From NCBI GenBank assembly GCA_039818825.1, contig JBCBTD010000024.1:1-56940 (forward strand): a stretch of DNA of 56,940 nucleotides, given 5' to 3'. This stretch comes from JBCBTD01 sp039818825 (GTDB taxonomy: Bacteria > Pseudomonadota > Alphaproteobacteria > Geminicoccales > Geminicoccaceae). A program made the position numbers and the translations under genes. Below, in pieces: positions 28,364 through 37,436 of the stretch (positions are counted from its first letter, which is position 1; every line of letters starts with the position of its first letter). The notes under the pieces are model-generated. The model saw only the letters and a list, made by a program, of their open reading frames with translations, did no database searches and was not told the DNA's origin.

Positions 28364-29110
28364 TCAGGAGGCCAGCCGCTCGAGGAACTCGTCGGGGAAG
28401 TTGGCGTTGGCTATCACCCGCTGGACGTCGTCGTGGTCGTCCAGCGTCTCCAGCAAGCGAACCACCGTTTGGGCGGTCTCGCCGTCGACCTGCACCGTCA
28501 CTTGCGGACGCCAGCCGAGCGCCGCCTGTTCGGGCGCGCCGAGCTGCGATTCCAGCGCCTCGCGAACGGCGTTCAAGTCGTCGGGAGCGCAGACGATCTC
28601 GTGGCCTTCGTCGGAACTCTCGCAGTCGTTGGCGCCGGCCTCGATCGCCGCCTCCAGGACCGCGTCGGCGGTGCCGGCGTCGGCTCCGTAGCGGACTTCG
28701 CCGACGCGCTCGAACTGGAAGCTCACCGAATTGGTCTCGCCCAACGTGCCGCCGAGCCTGGAGAAGGCGGCGCGGATGTCGGACGCCGTCCGGTTGCGGT
28801 TGTCGGTAAGCGCTTCGACGATCACGGCAACGCCGCCCGGGCCGTAACCCTCGTAGCGGATCTCCTCGAGGCTGTCCGCGTCCGCCCCAGCGGCTTTGCT
28901 GATGGCGTTCTCGATGCGGTCCTTCGGCACGTTCTCGGCGCGGGCCGCCAAGACCGCCATCCGCAGGCGCGCATTCATGGTCGGATCGGGCAGACCGCCC
29001 CGTGCGGCCACCTGGACTTCGCGCAAAAGCCTGGTGAAGACCTTGGCGCGCTTGGCGTCCTGGCGGCCCTTGCGATGCATGATGTTCTTGAACTGACTGT
29101 GTCCAGCCAT
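28364..29110 (-). CDS. yebC: YebC/PmpR-family regulatory protein
   Basis: Conserved 248-aa protein linked to transcriptional control or relief of ribosome stalling at proline runs. The N-terminal GHSQFKNIMHRKGRQDAKRA and the YEGYGPGGVAVIVEALTDN block are diagnostic. ATG 29110. It heads the ruv operon, its usual place. The 160 bases upstream to the next gene are the likely promoter region, though I see no convincing boxes. Confidence 0.96.
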   Translation of the reverse strand: MAGHSQFKNIMHRKGRQDAKRAKVFTRLLREVQVAARGGLPDPTMNARLRMAVLAARAENVPKDRIENAISKAAGADADSLEEIRYEGYGPGGVAVIVEALTDNRNRTASDIRAAFSRLGGTLGETNSVSFQFERVGEVRYGADAGTADAVLEAAIEAGANDCESSDEGHEIVCAPDDLNAVREALESQLGAPEQAALGWRPQVTVQVDGETAQTVVRLLETLDDHDDVQRVIANANFPDEFLERLAS

Positions 29111-29270
29111 GATCGACCTTGATTCCTCGTCACTCGGTCGAACGCGTATAGCAGAGCCGTTCGGTGCTGCCCAACCTTGCGTCCCAACCCCATTCGTTCC
29201 GCCAACTGGCGAAGGTGGATCGAGGGACTAAGCTTCGCGGCGGCACCACCCGAGCCGCACGCGAGGTCTG

Positions 29271-29477
29271 ATGAGCGACGAACCCTTCAACGGTGAGAAA
29301 CTGACGATCACGCCGGTCGAACTCGGCTTGGTCTTGGCGCTGGTGCTCGTGGTGCTGTGCTTCGTCGTGCTCGGCCTGAATGCATTGGTGGTGCTCGGCG
29401 TAATCCTCAGCATCGTGATGATGGTCATCATGACGTTGCTGGCGATGGGGAAGACGTCGAAACCTGGTGGCGACTGA
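29271..29477 (+). CDS. Small two-span membrane protein, unknown function
   Basis: A 68-aa protein with a polar N-terminus (about 15 residues), then a hydrophobic stretch of about 40 residues that can form two spans (LGLVLALVLVVLCFVVLGL and VVLGVILSIVMMVIMTLL), and a short basic tail. ATG 29271 has GAGG 6 bases upstream. No family recognised. It stands alone, divergent from yebC and ending just before mepA's 3' end on the other strand. The base composition and clean start support a real gene. Confidence 0.65.
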   Translation: MSDEPFNGEKLTITPVELGLVLALVLVVLCFVVLGLNALVVLGVILSIVMMVIMTLLAMGKTSKPGGD

Positions 29478-29483
29478 GACCGC

Positions 29484-30359
29484 TCAGGGCGCGCTGACGA
29501 CCACGCGACAACCGTTCGGTAGATCCGCCAGGCGCAACGGCGCTTTGGCCGGGGCTGGCGTTGTGCTCGGCGTCCAAGGCTCGTCGGTGAACCACCAGGC
29601 GAGTTCGCTGCCGCAGCCGTCGCCTGGTGGTGGTGGCGCTTGGTTCTGGCAGCCCACACTGTCCGCTGGACAGCTCAGCCGGACGTGGAAGTGGTAGTGG
29701 TGGCCCCACCAGGGCCGGACTTTACGCAGCCATCGGCGATCGCCGGTTTCAGCCTCGCACAAGCCGCGCTTGATGGCGGGGTGGACGAAGATGCGTGCCA
29801 CGTCGTCGAAGATCGCCGCCGTGCGGACCACCCGTAAGGCATCGAACTCGGCGAAACGCTGGGGGTCCAGCGTGCGGGTGCCCTCGCGAAGGAGCGAGAT
29901 CGCCGAGATCGACTCGCGCTCGGCGTCGGTCAGCCGGCGATCGGGCATCGGGCGGAACCAGAGGTCGACGTCCAGGCCGATCTGGTGCGACGCGTGGCCG
30001 GTCAACATCGGCCCGCCGCGCGGCTGCGCCATGTCGCCGACCAGGAGGCCGGAATGGCCTTGGGCCTTCAGCGTCGCCGCCAGCCGCTCGACGTAGTCGA
30101 CCAATGAAGGGTGGCCCCAATGGCGATTGCGCGACAGGCGCATCGCCTGCCAGGCATCGCCGTCTTGGGCGAGCCCACGGCCACCGGCCAGACATCCGCG
30201 TGCGTAGCTGCCGATCGCCGCGGGTGCGCTGCTGTCGGCTGCCGCGATGCGGCCGAACAGATCCTTGGCGGCAGGCTCGGCGGCATCGGCCGGTCCTGAG
30301 AGCGCGGCTGCCGCCACCAGCGCCATCGCGGCAATCAATGTCATCGCGTACGGTGGCAA
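29484..30359 (-). CDS. mepA: Penicillin-insensitive murein endopeptidase MepA
   Basis: Periplasmic LAS-type zinc peptidase that cuts the D-alanyl-meso-diaminopimelate cross-links of peptidoglycan. The 291-aa protein has a signal peptide (cleavage near ADA-AEP) and the metal ligands in TGHASHQIGLDVDLWF and in GHHYHFHVRLSCP; the conserved Cys pairs are present. TTG 30359 has a near-perfect GAGGAGG 5 bases upstream and is preferred over ATG 30344, which is in frame and would also keep the signal. Confidence 0.93.
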   Translation of the reverse strand: MPPYAMTLIAAMALVAAAALSGPADAAEPAAKDLFGRIAAADSSAPAAIGSYARGCLAGGRGLAQDGDAWQAMRLSRNRHWGHPSLVDYVERLAATLKAQGHSGLLVGDMAQPRGGPMLTGHASHQIGLDVDLWFRPMPDRRLTDAERESISAISLLREGTRTLDPQRFAEFDALRVVRTAAIFDDVARIFVHPAIKRGLCEAETGDRRWLRKVRPWWGHHYHFHVRLSCPADSVGCQNQAPPPPGDGCGSELAWWFTDEPWTPSTTPAPAKAPLRLADLPNGCRVVVSAP

Positions 30360-30510
30360 CCGAGCCTCCTCGGCAGGACCAGAACGTCGACGTACGGCAT
30401 CGCAGAGGCTTGGCGTTGCTGCAAGGTGACGCGGCGGTCGGGTGGCTACGCTTTTTCGGCTGTGCTACCGACTACAACATCGAGGTCGGGCCGCGTGATC
30501 GGAGAGGGGT

Positions 30511-30969
30511 GTGACGACCGGGGATACCCTGGCCATGGCCGAAGGCGTCTGCGCCCGTCGCGGACAGCGGTTCACGCCTTTGCGGCGGGAGGTGCTGGCG
30601 GTCATTGCGGCGGCCGAACGGCCCCTCGGCGCCTACGACATCATCGCCTTGATGCGCGGGGATCGGCGGCAGGTGGCGCCACCGACGATCTACCGGACGC
30701 TGGAGTTCCTGGCCGCGCAAGGGCTCGTCCACCGGGTCCACAGCCGCAACGCCTACGTGGTCTGCCGCCATGCCGACGGCGACCACAGCGCTGAGTTACT
30801 GGTCTGCAAAGCCTGCGGCCGTGTCCTCGAGGTGCCTTGCACGACGCTGGGTGCGCATGTCGTCGACCACGCTGCCGCGCACGGGTTCACAGCGGACGCC
30901 GTCGCGGTCGAGGTCCACGGTACCTGCCGGACCTGTGCGACCGACGGTCCTCCGGGAGGGCTCGAATGA
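30511..30969 (+). CDS. zur: Fur-family regulator, Zur-like
   Basis: A 152-aa metal-dependent repressor. The N-terminal winged helix reads RRGQRFTPLRREVLAVI then APPTIYRTLEFLAAQGLVHR. Two CxxC pairs (CKACG and CRTCA) form the structural zinc site, and HADGDHS supplies part of the regulatory site. Length and the C-terminal pair suggest Zur rather than Fur, but no zinc-uptake genes are adjacent. GTG 30511 has GGAGAGG just upstream. It ends 61 bases before the deacetylase gene. Confidence 0.8.
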   Translation: MTTGDTLAMAEGVCARRGQRFTPLRREVLAVIAAAERPLGAYDIIALMRGDRRQVAPPTIYRTLEFLAAQGLVHRVHSRNAYVVCRHADGDHSAELLVCKACGRVLEVPCTTLGAHVVDHAAAHGFTADAVAVEVHGTCRTCATDGPPGGLE

Positions 30970-31030
30970 TCGAGCGGCCACACGCTTGCCGATCGGTACG
31001 GGCGACGGACGTACCAGAGTGGGGGCAGCG

Positions 31031-31960
31031 ATGAACCAGCGTGAAGAAGGCGATCTGCGCGGCTACGGCGGCAGTCCGCCTGACCCGGCGTGGCCCGATG
31101 GCGCGCGGATGGCGATCTCGCTGGTGATGAACATCGAGGCCGGCGCCGAACTGTCACTTGCCTATGGCGACGAGCGCAACGAGGCGGTCTACGAGATCGT
31201 CGAGCCGGTGGAGGGTGTGCCCAACCCGGCGGTCTCCTCGCATTTCGCTTACGAGACGCGGGCCGGCTATTGGCGGATCATGCGCCTGCTCGACGGATTC
31301 GGAATGTCGTGCACCCTGAGTGCGGCGGGGCGGACCATCCGCGGCGCGCCGTGGCTGGCGAGGGATGCGGTCGCGCGTGGCCACGAGGTGGCTGCCCACG
31401 GCTACCGTTGGGAACGTCATGCCGAGATGTCGCTGGAGCGCGAGCGACAGGTCATCGGCGAGACGGTCGAAGCGATCGAGACGGCGACCGGCCAGCGGCC
31501 TTTGGGTTGGCACACCAAAGGTGCTTCGTCGCCGAACACGCGCCGGTTGTTGGTCGAGGAGTTCGGCTTTCTGTATGACTCGGACGCCTATGACGACGAC
31601 CTGCCCTATGTCGTCGAGGTCGCCGGGCGCGACCACGTCGTCGTGCCCTATGCGTTCGACAGCAACGACATGCGCTTTCAGGCCGGAGGCAACTTCGTCC
31701 ACGGCGACGATTTCGCCCGCTACTGCATCGCTGCCTTCGATTGGCTGTGGCGCGAGGGCGCCGAACGACCGGCGCTCTTGTCGATCGGTATCCATCCGCG
31801 GTTGATCGGCCGCCCCGGGCGGATCGGCGGCTTGGAGCGTTTCCTCGCTCACGTCGCCGAGCGTGGCGGGACCTGGATCACTCAGCGTCAGAACATCGCC
31901 CGTCATTGGCGGGAACGCGTCGGGCTCTCGCCGTTCGACACCGCCGCGCCCAGCGTCTGA
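31031..31960 (+). CDS. Polysaccharide deacetylase-family hydrolase, PuuE-like (putative allantoinase)
   Basis: A 309-aa NodB-fold hydrolase. The order of motifs (RMAISLVMNIEAGAELSL, YETRAGYWRIMRLL, GHEVAAHGYRW with the catalytic/metal His, GWHTKGASSPNTRRLL, FLYDSDAYDDDLPY and SIGIHPRLIGRPGR) is that of cofactor-independent allantoinases (PuuE), which open allantoin in purine breakdown. Close relatives act on other cyclic amides or chitin, and no other ureide genes are here, so the substrate is tentative. ATG 31031. Confidence 0.82.
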   Translation: MNQREEGDLRGYGGSPPDPAWPDGARMAISLVMNIEAGAELSLAYGDERNEAVYEIVEPVEGVPNPAVSSHFAYETRAGYWRIMRLLDGFGMSCTLSAAGRTIRGAPWLARDAVARGHEVAAHGYRWERHAEMSLERERQVIGETVEAIETATGQRPLGWHTKGASSPNTRRLLVEEFGFLYDSDAYDDDLPYVVEVAGRDHVVVPYAFDSNDMRFQAGGNFVHGDDFARYCIAAFDWLWREGAERPALLSIGIHPRLIGRPGRIGGLERFLAHVAERGGTWITQRQNIARHWRERVGLSPFDTAAPSV

Positions 31961-31970
31961 ACCGCCTGGC

Positions 31971-32612
31971 TCAGGGGGCTCTGACCGGTAGGTGATGGCG
32001 CACCAGCCGACCACGGAGCAGGCGCATCAGCGCGAAACCGGTTTGGAACACCGCGCCGAAGCAAAGCACGCCCAGCCCGAACACGACCAGCTTCTCCCCG
32101 AGTGTCGGCCAACGCTCGGCTTCGCGAAGGACGACGGCGACGCCCTCGCTCACACCGATCGCGGCGCCCGCTCCCGACGACATCACCAGGACGAAGAACG
32201 CGCGCAGGATGTTGGGCAGAAACAGGAGCGCCGCGTCGTTGGCGCCGCGGTGACGCTGCAGCGCCGCTTCGCGGCCGTTGTCCGCGGCGTAGGCGGCGGC
32301 GTAAGGAACGAGCGAGAGCGCAACGATCATCCATGGCGACGGAGCGACCGCGAAGCCGAGCAGTGTCGCGTCCTGCGGGATCACGTTCAGCAGGAAGAAC
32401 ATGACGACGAACGTCGGCGCCGCGCGCATCAGGCCGACGAAGGGACTGACGACGTAGCGCTGCGCCCGTGCCCCGAACCGGAGCACGCCAAGCGGCAGCC
32501 CGAGCGCCAGACCAAGGGCCAGAGCGGTCGCCGAGATCTGGAAGTTGACCGCCATGCCGGCAACCAGCTCCGGCAGAAACCCGGACGTCAGCAGCGTGGC
32601 GAGTTCGGTCAC
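31971..32612 (-). CDS. Amino-acid-type ABC transporter permease
   Basis: A 213-aa inner-membrane permease of the HisM/polar-amino-acid family, with about five spans. Landmarks are AVNFQISATALALGLALGLPLGVLR near the N-terminus, LMRAAPTFVVMFFLL, and the EAA-type loop in the second half (AAAYAADNGREAAL and SSGAGAAIGVSEG). GTG 32612 overlaps the stop of the fused subunit gene upstream as GTGA. It would pair with the permease half of that protein to form a heterodimeric channel. No ATPase gene is next to it. Confidence 0.85.
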   Translation of the reverse strand: MTELATLLTSGFLPELVAGMAVNFQISATALALGLALGLPLGVLRFGARAQRYVVSPFVGLMRAAPTFVVMFFLLNVIPQDATLLGFAVAPSPWMIVALSLVPYAAAYAADNGREAALQRHRGANDAALLFLPNILRAFFVLVMSSGAGAAIGVSEGVAVVLREAERWPTLGEKLVVFGLGVLCFGAVFQTGFALMRLLRGRLVRHHLPVRAP

Positions 32613-34273
32613 GAGGGCGGTCTCGTCGGCTCGAGCCAGCTGCGTGCCCGCTCGCACGCCCAGACCACGACGACCACGACGGCCACGTAGAACAGCAACA
32701 CCACCGTGTAGGTGGCGGCGCGACCCGCCGCGAACGAGGTGATGTCGGTAAGCGCGCTCAGAAGCTCCGGCGCGCCGGTGAAGCTCGCGATCGGCGTGCC
32801 CTTCGCAGCATTGACCAGGAACGACAGGATTTGAGTGGTCGAGCGGCCAACGGCCGCGCCGAACAAGGCGGGCGTCAGACCACGGCCGTCGCCCCCTTCG
32901 GCGCGCACGCTGTCGGCGGCCTCGCCGATCGACTGAGCCGCGTTGCAGCCGTTCATCAAACCCAACGCAACGATCGCCGAACCGAGTGCTACGGCTGGCG
33001 AATAGGTGAAGAGAGCGTGGGCGATCGCGGCCGCAACGACCAGCGTCAGGACGACTGGTGAGGACTGGAGGGTCACCACGAGGACCCACGCTGGCGCTCG
33101 CAAGAGGGGGGTGGTGGCGGCTGAAGCGGCGCCTATGAGAAGGGCGAATGCCAGGGTCGCCGCCAACGCCCCGATGACCAGCACGAGCGAGTTGACGACG
33201 CCAGCCTCGAACAGCTCCCATGCTGGCACGCTCGTCAGCATCGGCAATGTCAGCCTGATGCCGAGATGGGCCTCCAGCCATCCGAGTGTTGCCTCGACCA
33301 ACGGTGCGATCGTCGTCCGTGGCAGCGTCGCGTCTAGCGGTGGTCGAATGCACGTCGGGTCTCGGATTGCTGCCGCGCTGGCACAGGACGGTCGTCGCCA
33401 AATGTCCTGCTGTTCCTCGAGAAACGTCGTGACGACGCCGTGCTCTCGCGCGATCGCCACGAAGTCGCCGTCCCGGTGCATGATCTGGCTGATCAGTTCG
33501 ATCGCCTCGGCCAGGCGCTCGCCGTGGTCTTTGGGCACGGCCATGCCCCAGGGGACGGGATCGAAACCGAACTTCGGCTCGAACCGGGCGGCGAAATCGG
33601 GGTCGGCGAGATACGACGCGAAGAAGCTGTCGTCCTGTGCCGCCAGAAAACAGGTCTCGTCGAGCAGCCCCTGGGGCAGCCTGCTGCCATCGTCGAACAG
33701 CATCAACCTTGCACCCTGCGAGACCAGGTGCGCGTTGGAGTAGTTGCCGATGGTGACGCAGACCGAGCGCGCTGGGAGGTCGTCCCAGGACTCGATCCGC
33801 GTCCCGCTGGGCCCGACGAAGATCGTCTGGGAGCTGTAGTAGTGGGGGCGGATGAAACGCGCCTCGGCGTCGCGGCGGGTGTTGTGCCCCATCGTGGCGA
33901 CGACGAGGTCGACCCTCCCCTCCGCCAACATGGAGATGCGCGTCGCGGCCCGGACGTAGACCCAGACCGGGTTGACGCCGAGCCGCGTGGCGATCTGCCG
34001 GGCGACGTCGACGTCGTAGCCGATGCGCTCCTCGTCGACCGTCGTGGCGAACAAGGGATAGTTGAAGCGGATGCCGACGCGCAGTGCGCCGCTGCAGAGC
34101 ACCCGGGTCAGAAGGTCCGCGCCGGGTTCCTCGCAGGCCTCCGGCAGACCGGCGCGAGCTTCGGTCAAGAGTTGTGCGAGCGCCTCGTCCGGCGACGCTT
34201 CGTCCCCGTGCGCCGACAGCATGACCAGCGGAGAAGCGAAGAACACGACGAGGAGCGCGAGAACGCGCGTCAT
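32609..34273 (-). CDS. Fused solute-binding protein/permease of an amino-acid ABC transporter
   Basis: A 554-aa fusion. Residues 1-23 are a signal or first span; about 55-300 form a type-3 solute-binding domain (LRVGIRFNYPLFATTVDEERIGYDVDVARQIATRL, shown here in part; later VDLVVATMGHNTRRDAEA). About 345-550 form a permease domain with five hydrophobic segments and an EAA-like loop (MNGCNAAQSIGEAADSVRAE). Such fusions tether the binding protein to the channel. It overlaps the methyltransferase gene upstream by ATGA and the next permease by GTGA, so the four genes 31971-37186 are one transcript. The substrate is unknown; an amino acid is likely by family. Confidence 0.88.
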   Translation of the reverse strand: MTRVLALLVVFFASPLVMLSAHGDEASPDEALAQLLTEARAGLPEACEEPGADLLTRVLCSGALRVGIRFNYPLFATTVDEERIGYDVDVARQIATRLGVNPVWVYVRAATRISMLAEGRVDLVVATMGHNTRRDAEARFIRPHYYSSQTIFVGPSGTRIESWDDLPARSVCVTIGNYSNAHLVSQGARLMLFDDGSRLPQGLLDETCFLAAQDDSFFASYLADPDFAARFEPKFGFDPVPWGMAVPKDHGERLAEAIELISQIMHRDGDFVAIAREHGVVTTFLEEQQDIWRRPSCASAAAIRDPTCIRPPLDATLPRTTIAPLVEATLGWLEAHLGIRLTLPMLTSVPAWELFEAGVVNSLVLVIGALAATLAFALLIGAASAATTPLLRAPAWVLVVTLQSSPVVLTLVVAAAIAHALFTYSPAVALGSAIVALGLMNGCNAAQSIGEAADSVRAEGGDGRGLTPALFGAAVGRSTTQILSFLVNAAKGTPIASFTGAPELLSALTDITSFAAGRAATYTVVLLFYVAVVVVVVWACERARSWLEPTRPPS

Positions 34274-34977
34274 CGCGTCATCTCCGTGACCGACGAACGG
34301 CCGATCGCGATTGCATGCACCTCACCGAAGGTGTGGGCGCCGTAGCGGTGGATCGTGCGGCCGGTCTCGCGTTCGAGCACCGCAGGCGTCATCACCGCGA
34401 GCTTGGGTGGCGCCAGGTGCACGAGAATGGTCGCCAACACGCGGACGCCGAGCCCTTGGTGACCGGCGACCGCACGGGTCGCATCGAGGTCGTCGAACGC
34501 GTTGTGAACGATGACGGCCCGCCCCTCAGGCGTGAGATGTTGGCCCAAGCCGGCAAGGAAGGGGTCGAGGATGCAGCGCCCGTCGAGGCCCCCGGAACTC
34601 CAGCTCGGCAGACGACCACTGACACCCTCCGGACGCATCGGGAAGTGGGGTAGATTTGCGGTGATCAGATCGAACCGTCGGCCGACGACCGGCGCGAACA
34701 GGTTGCCCTGAAGCACTTCGATCTCGGCGTCGAAGGCCGCACGGCGAAGTAGGTCAAGCGTCGCGGCGACGGCCTCCGCCGCGATGTCGACCCCGCAAAG
34801 CGCAGCTGCGCCGAGCGTGCCCGAGGCGGCGAGGAGGACACCGCTGCCGGAGCCGATCTCCAACACGCGCGCGCCGCGCACCCAATCGACGTGTTGGCGC
34901 AACGTTTGGAGCAACAAAGCCGTGTACTCGCTCGGCCAGAGTGAGGCGGGAACGTCGACCCGATCAGCCGGGCTCAC
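34270..34977 (-). CDS. Class I SAM-dependent methyltransferase (MTS/HemK-like)
   Basis: A 235-aa methyltransferase. Motif I is RVLEIGSGSGVLLAAS (about residue 37) and the acidic strand is LCGVDIAAEAV. Motif IV reads ITANLPHFP, a variant of the N-P-P-Y/F of glutamine and adenine N-methyltransferases with Leu-Pro-His in place of Pro-Pro-Tyr. The substrate cannot be told. GTG 34977 overlaps the cyclase gene end by 14 bases and the stop overlaps the next start by ATGA. Confidence 0.82.
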   Translation of the reverse strand: MSPADRVDVPASLWPSEYTALLLQTLRQHVDWVRGARVLEIGSGSGVLLAASGTLGAAALCGVDIAAEAVAATLDLLRRAAFDAEIEVLQGNLFAPVVGRRFDLITANLPHFPMRPEGVSGRLPSWSSGGLDGRCILDPFLAGLGQHLTPEGRAVIVHNAFDDLDATRAVAGHQGLGVRVLATILVHLAPPKLAVMTPAVLERETGRTIHRYGAHTFGEVHAIAIGRSSVTEMTR

Positions 34978-37186
34978 GGGCCCCTCCGATCGGCGTGGAA
35001 CCGCTGGTGGCCGTCAGGCGCTGCACGTGCACGTCGGCCACAGGATCGCCGGGCGCCGCCGCCAAAACCTCCTGATATCCAGCGAGGGCCGCCCCTCGAT
35101 CGCCGCTGACGATGGCCTCGAACGCGCGTCGCGTCAGCGTCGCAAGACGCTCAACCTCCGCTGAGGGCTTCAGCTCTGCGTTGGTGCCATAGGCTCCGAG
35201 GAGTTCGTAGATGGTGACCCTGGACCGTCGTCCCTTTATCGCCACCTCGTCGATCGGCCGCACGCACAGCCGATCGCCGGCCTCGCGGAAGGTGTCGTGG
35301 CTGAGGCACGTCAGCGTGCCGTAGATCTTGTTGATGTCTTCGAGACGGGCAGCGATGTTCACACCGTCGCCGATCACGGTGTAGCTCATCCGCTGCGGCG
35401 ATCCGATGTTGCCGACGAGAACCGCGTCGGAATGGATGCCGATTCTCACTCGCATCTCGCGGGCACCCGTACCCCGCCACTGCTCGTTCAGCTCGTCGAG
35501 AGCGCGCTGAATTCGCAGAGCGGCAACGCAGGCATGCCACGCGTGGTCGTCCAGGCGGGCCGGTGCACCCCAGAAAGCCATGACGCCGTCACCGACGAAC
35601 TTGTCGATGGTGCCGTGCTCGTCGTGGACGCCTTGGGACACGACCTCGAGCAGCGTCGACATTCGTCCGAGCAGTTCGCGGGAGGCCAGCTGCTCGGCCA
35701 TCGCCGAGAAGCCCTCGACGTCAGAAAACAGGATCGTCAAGAAGCGGCTCTGGCCCCCCAGTTCGAGCTTCTGCTCGGACTGCAGGAGCTGTCGAACGAG
35801 GCCGACCGGAACGAAGCAAGCGAACGCCTTCACAGCGGCGTCGAGTGTCTCGATGGCCCGCGAGAGGACCGCGACTTCGCGTAGCGAGGAGGCCACGGGC
35901 GGCAGTCCCGCGTGTTCCAGTTCGTGGATCCGGTCCACCTTGAGCGCGAGCTTCTGCAGCGGCGAGGCGATCAGGCTGGCCAGGAGGTAGATGATCGCCA
36001 ATTGGACCACGATCGCCGCGAGGCCCGCCAGGAGCATGTGACGATTGTTGCGCGTGAACGGCTCGGTGAAGTCGTCGAGGGGCGTGATCACCAGCAGCTG
36101 CCAGCGTTTGCCGAACGCCTCGTCGAACGCGGCGAGGCCGACGATGTAGTCGTCATCGTCGGCGGTCAGCAGCTCGACCGCGTCCGTCTGGTTTCGCGCC
36201 TGCGCACCGTACGCCATGGCCGTCAGCTCGGACCCGAGGGCCGTCACGTGGGGAAGTTCCACTGCGTCGTCTTCGCTTGCGTAGGTCGCCGAGCCGTCGG
36301 ATGCGGCGAGCACCCGGCCTTGGTGGTCCAACAGGTAGCTGAGGCTGCCAGGACTGATGGGGTGCTGGGCGAGGTAAGCGGAGAAGCTGTCCAAGGTGAT
36401 GTCGGCAGCAACGACGCCGAGGAGCTTGCCGTCGCCATGGAAAGGTGCAGCTACCGTGAAGCCAACGAGGCCGAAAGCCCAGAAGACCTCGGGATCGGTG
36501 ATCATGGTCGTGCCGGCCGCCGCCGCGCTGCCGTACCAGACCCGCTGGCGCGGATCGTAGCCGCTTGCAGCCGCTGCTTCGCCCATCCGGCTCTGTTCGG
36601 TGTCGAGGAACACGTAGCGATCGAGCACCAGCGGCCCCAAGGCCGGCTCGACGAGGCGGTAGGCGAATACCGCGCCCTCGGGCGGACGCTGCCCGTGGAT
36701 CGGAACGTCTGGGTCGTGGATACGCCGCGCCTGCCGGAACGATCCGTCTTCGAGGCCGACATACACGTTGAGCACGGTCTCGCTGTGCTGGAGCACCCGA
36801 AACAGATAGCGCAACGCCCGCTCGTCTTCGAACACGGCAGGGGCCTGGGCACCGAGCTCGGCGGCGGTGCCAATGAGGGACCGGAGGGCCGCGAAGTCGG
36901 TCTCGACGTCTTGGACGGCGGCGGTCAGGAAGCGCTCGACCAACACCGCGGCGTGGGCGCGGGCAACGTGGTCGGTGGAGACGTAGTTGATCCGAATGAT
37001 GGCAAGCAACACCGGGACGGTCATCAGTACGAAGACGACGACCATTGCCGGCTTCAGCGGGACGACGAAGCGACCCGACGGTTTGGGGGCTGAGGCGCCC
37101 GCCCGCTCCGCGTCCGGCGTTGCCGCGGCTTTCTTACCTTCGATGCTCGCCTCCGCCGCGTCCGGCGCTACGCCCGGCCCCAACAC
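34964..37186 (-). CDS. Membrane-bound adenylate cyclase (class III) with periplasmic sensor domain
   Basis: A 740-aa receptor cyclase. It has a Pro/Ala-rich cytoplasmic start, a first span about 48-66, a long periplasmic double-Cache-like domain (about 70-385; DPRQRVWYGSAAA, TMITDPEVFWAF, LGVVAADITLDSF), and a second span about 393-415. A HAMP-like linker precedes the cyclase domain (about 480-665). Catalytic residues are visible: metal Asp in FSDVEGFS and VGDGVMAFWG, adenine-selecting Lys in IDKFVGD and Asp in VIGDGVN, and Asn/Arg in VNIAARLE, so cAMP is the expected product. A short TPR-like tail follows. GTG 37186 is the start; TTG 37183 is next. Confidence 0.9.
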   Translation of the reverse strand: MLGPGVAPDAAEASIEGKKAAATPDAERAGASAPKPSGRFVVPLKPAMVVVFVLMTVPVLLAIIRINYVSTDHVARAHAAVLVERFLTAAVQDVETDFAALRSLIGTAAELGAQAPAVFEDERALRYLFRVLQHSETVLNVYVGLEDGSFRQARRIHDPDVPIHGQRPPEGAVFAYRLVEPALGPLVLDRYVFLDTEQSRMGEAAAASGYDPRQRVWYGSAAAAGTTMITDPEVFWAFGLVGFTVAAPFHGDGKLLGVVAADITLDSFSAYLAQHPISPGSLSYLLDHQGRVLAASDGSATYASEDDAVELPHVTALGSELTAMAYGAQARNQTDAVELLTADDDDYIVGLAAFDEAFGKRWQLLVITPLDDFTEPFTRNNRHMLLAGLAAIVVQLAIIYLLASLIASPLQKLALKVDRIHELEHAGLPPVASSLREVAVLSRAIETLDAAVKAFACFVPVGLVRQLLQSEQKLELGGQSRFLTILFSDVEGFSAMAEQLASRELLGRMSTLLEVVSQGVHDEHGTIDKFVGDGVMAFWGAPARLDDHAWHACVAALRIQRALDELNEQWRGTGAREMRVRIGIHSDAVLVGNIGSPQRMSYTVIGDGVNIAARLEDINKIYGTLTCLSHDTFREAGDRLCVRPIDEVAIKGRRSRVTIYELLGAYGTNAELKPSAEVERLATLTRRAFEAIVSGDRGAALAGYQEVLAAAPGDPVADVHVQRLTATSGSTPIGGAREPG

Positions 37187-37436
37187 CTGCGTCCAGCCAT
37201 GCGTAGGTCAGGCCGGAGGTGATTGGCAAGGCGAGCCTTGAGTCGATGCACTCCACGTCACGGCTCGATGTGCAGTGACGGCGAACGGCCGTCGGCTCCG
37301 CCGTAGCCCGCCAGCCCGTCGCTCGCTGGACAGTCGGCGCCCTACCTGAGCCGCGGACCGGATCGTGGCCGAGCTGCGCTGGAGGTCAGCCCGATCGGAC
37401 CGGCAACTCGACTGGGCAGCGTGGCGTTGAGGAGGC
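37187..37436. other. Non-coding stretch between the cyclase gene and the IS fragment
   Basis: No gene is recognisable. Open frames here are short, Arg/Pro-rich and unlike any family. It is likely degraded mobile-element or intergenic DNA and holds the promoter of the cyclase operon, for which I see no convincing boxes. Confidence 0.5.
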
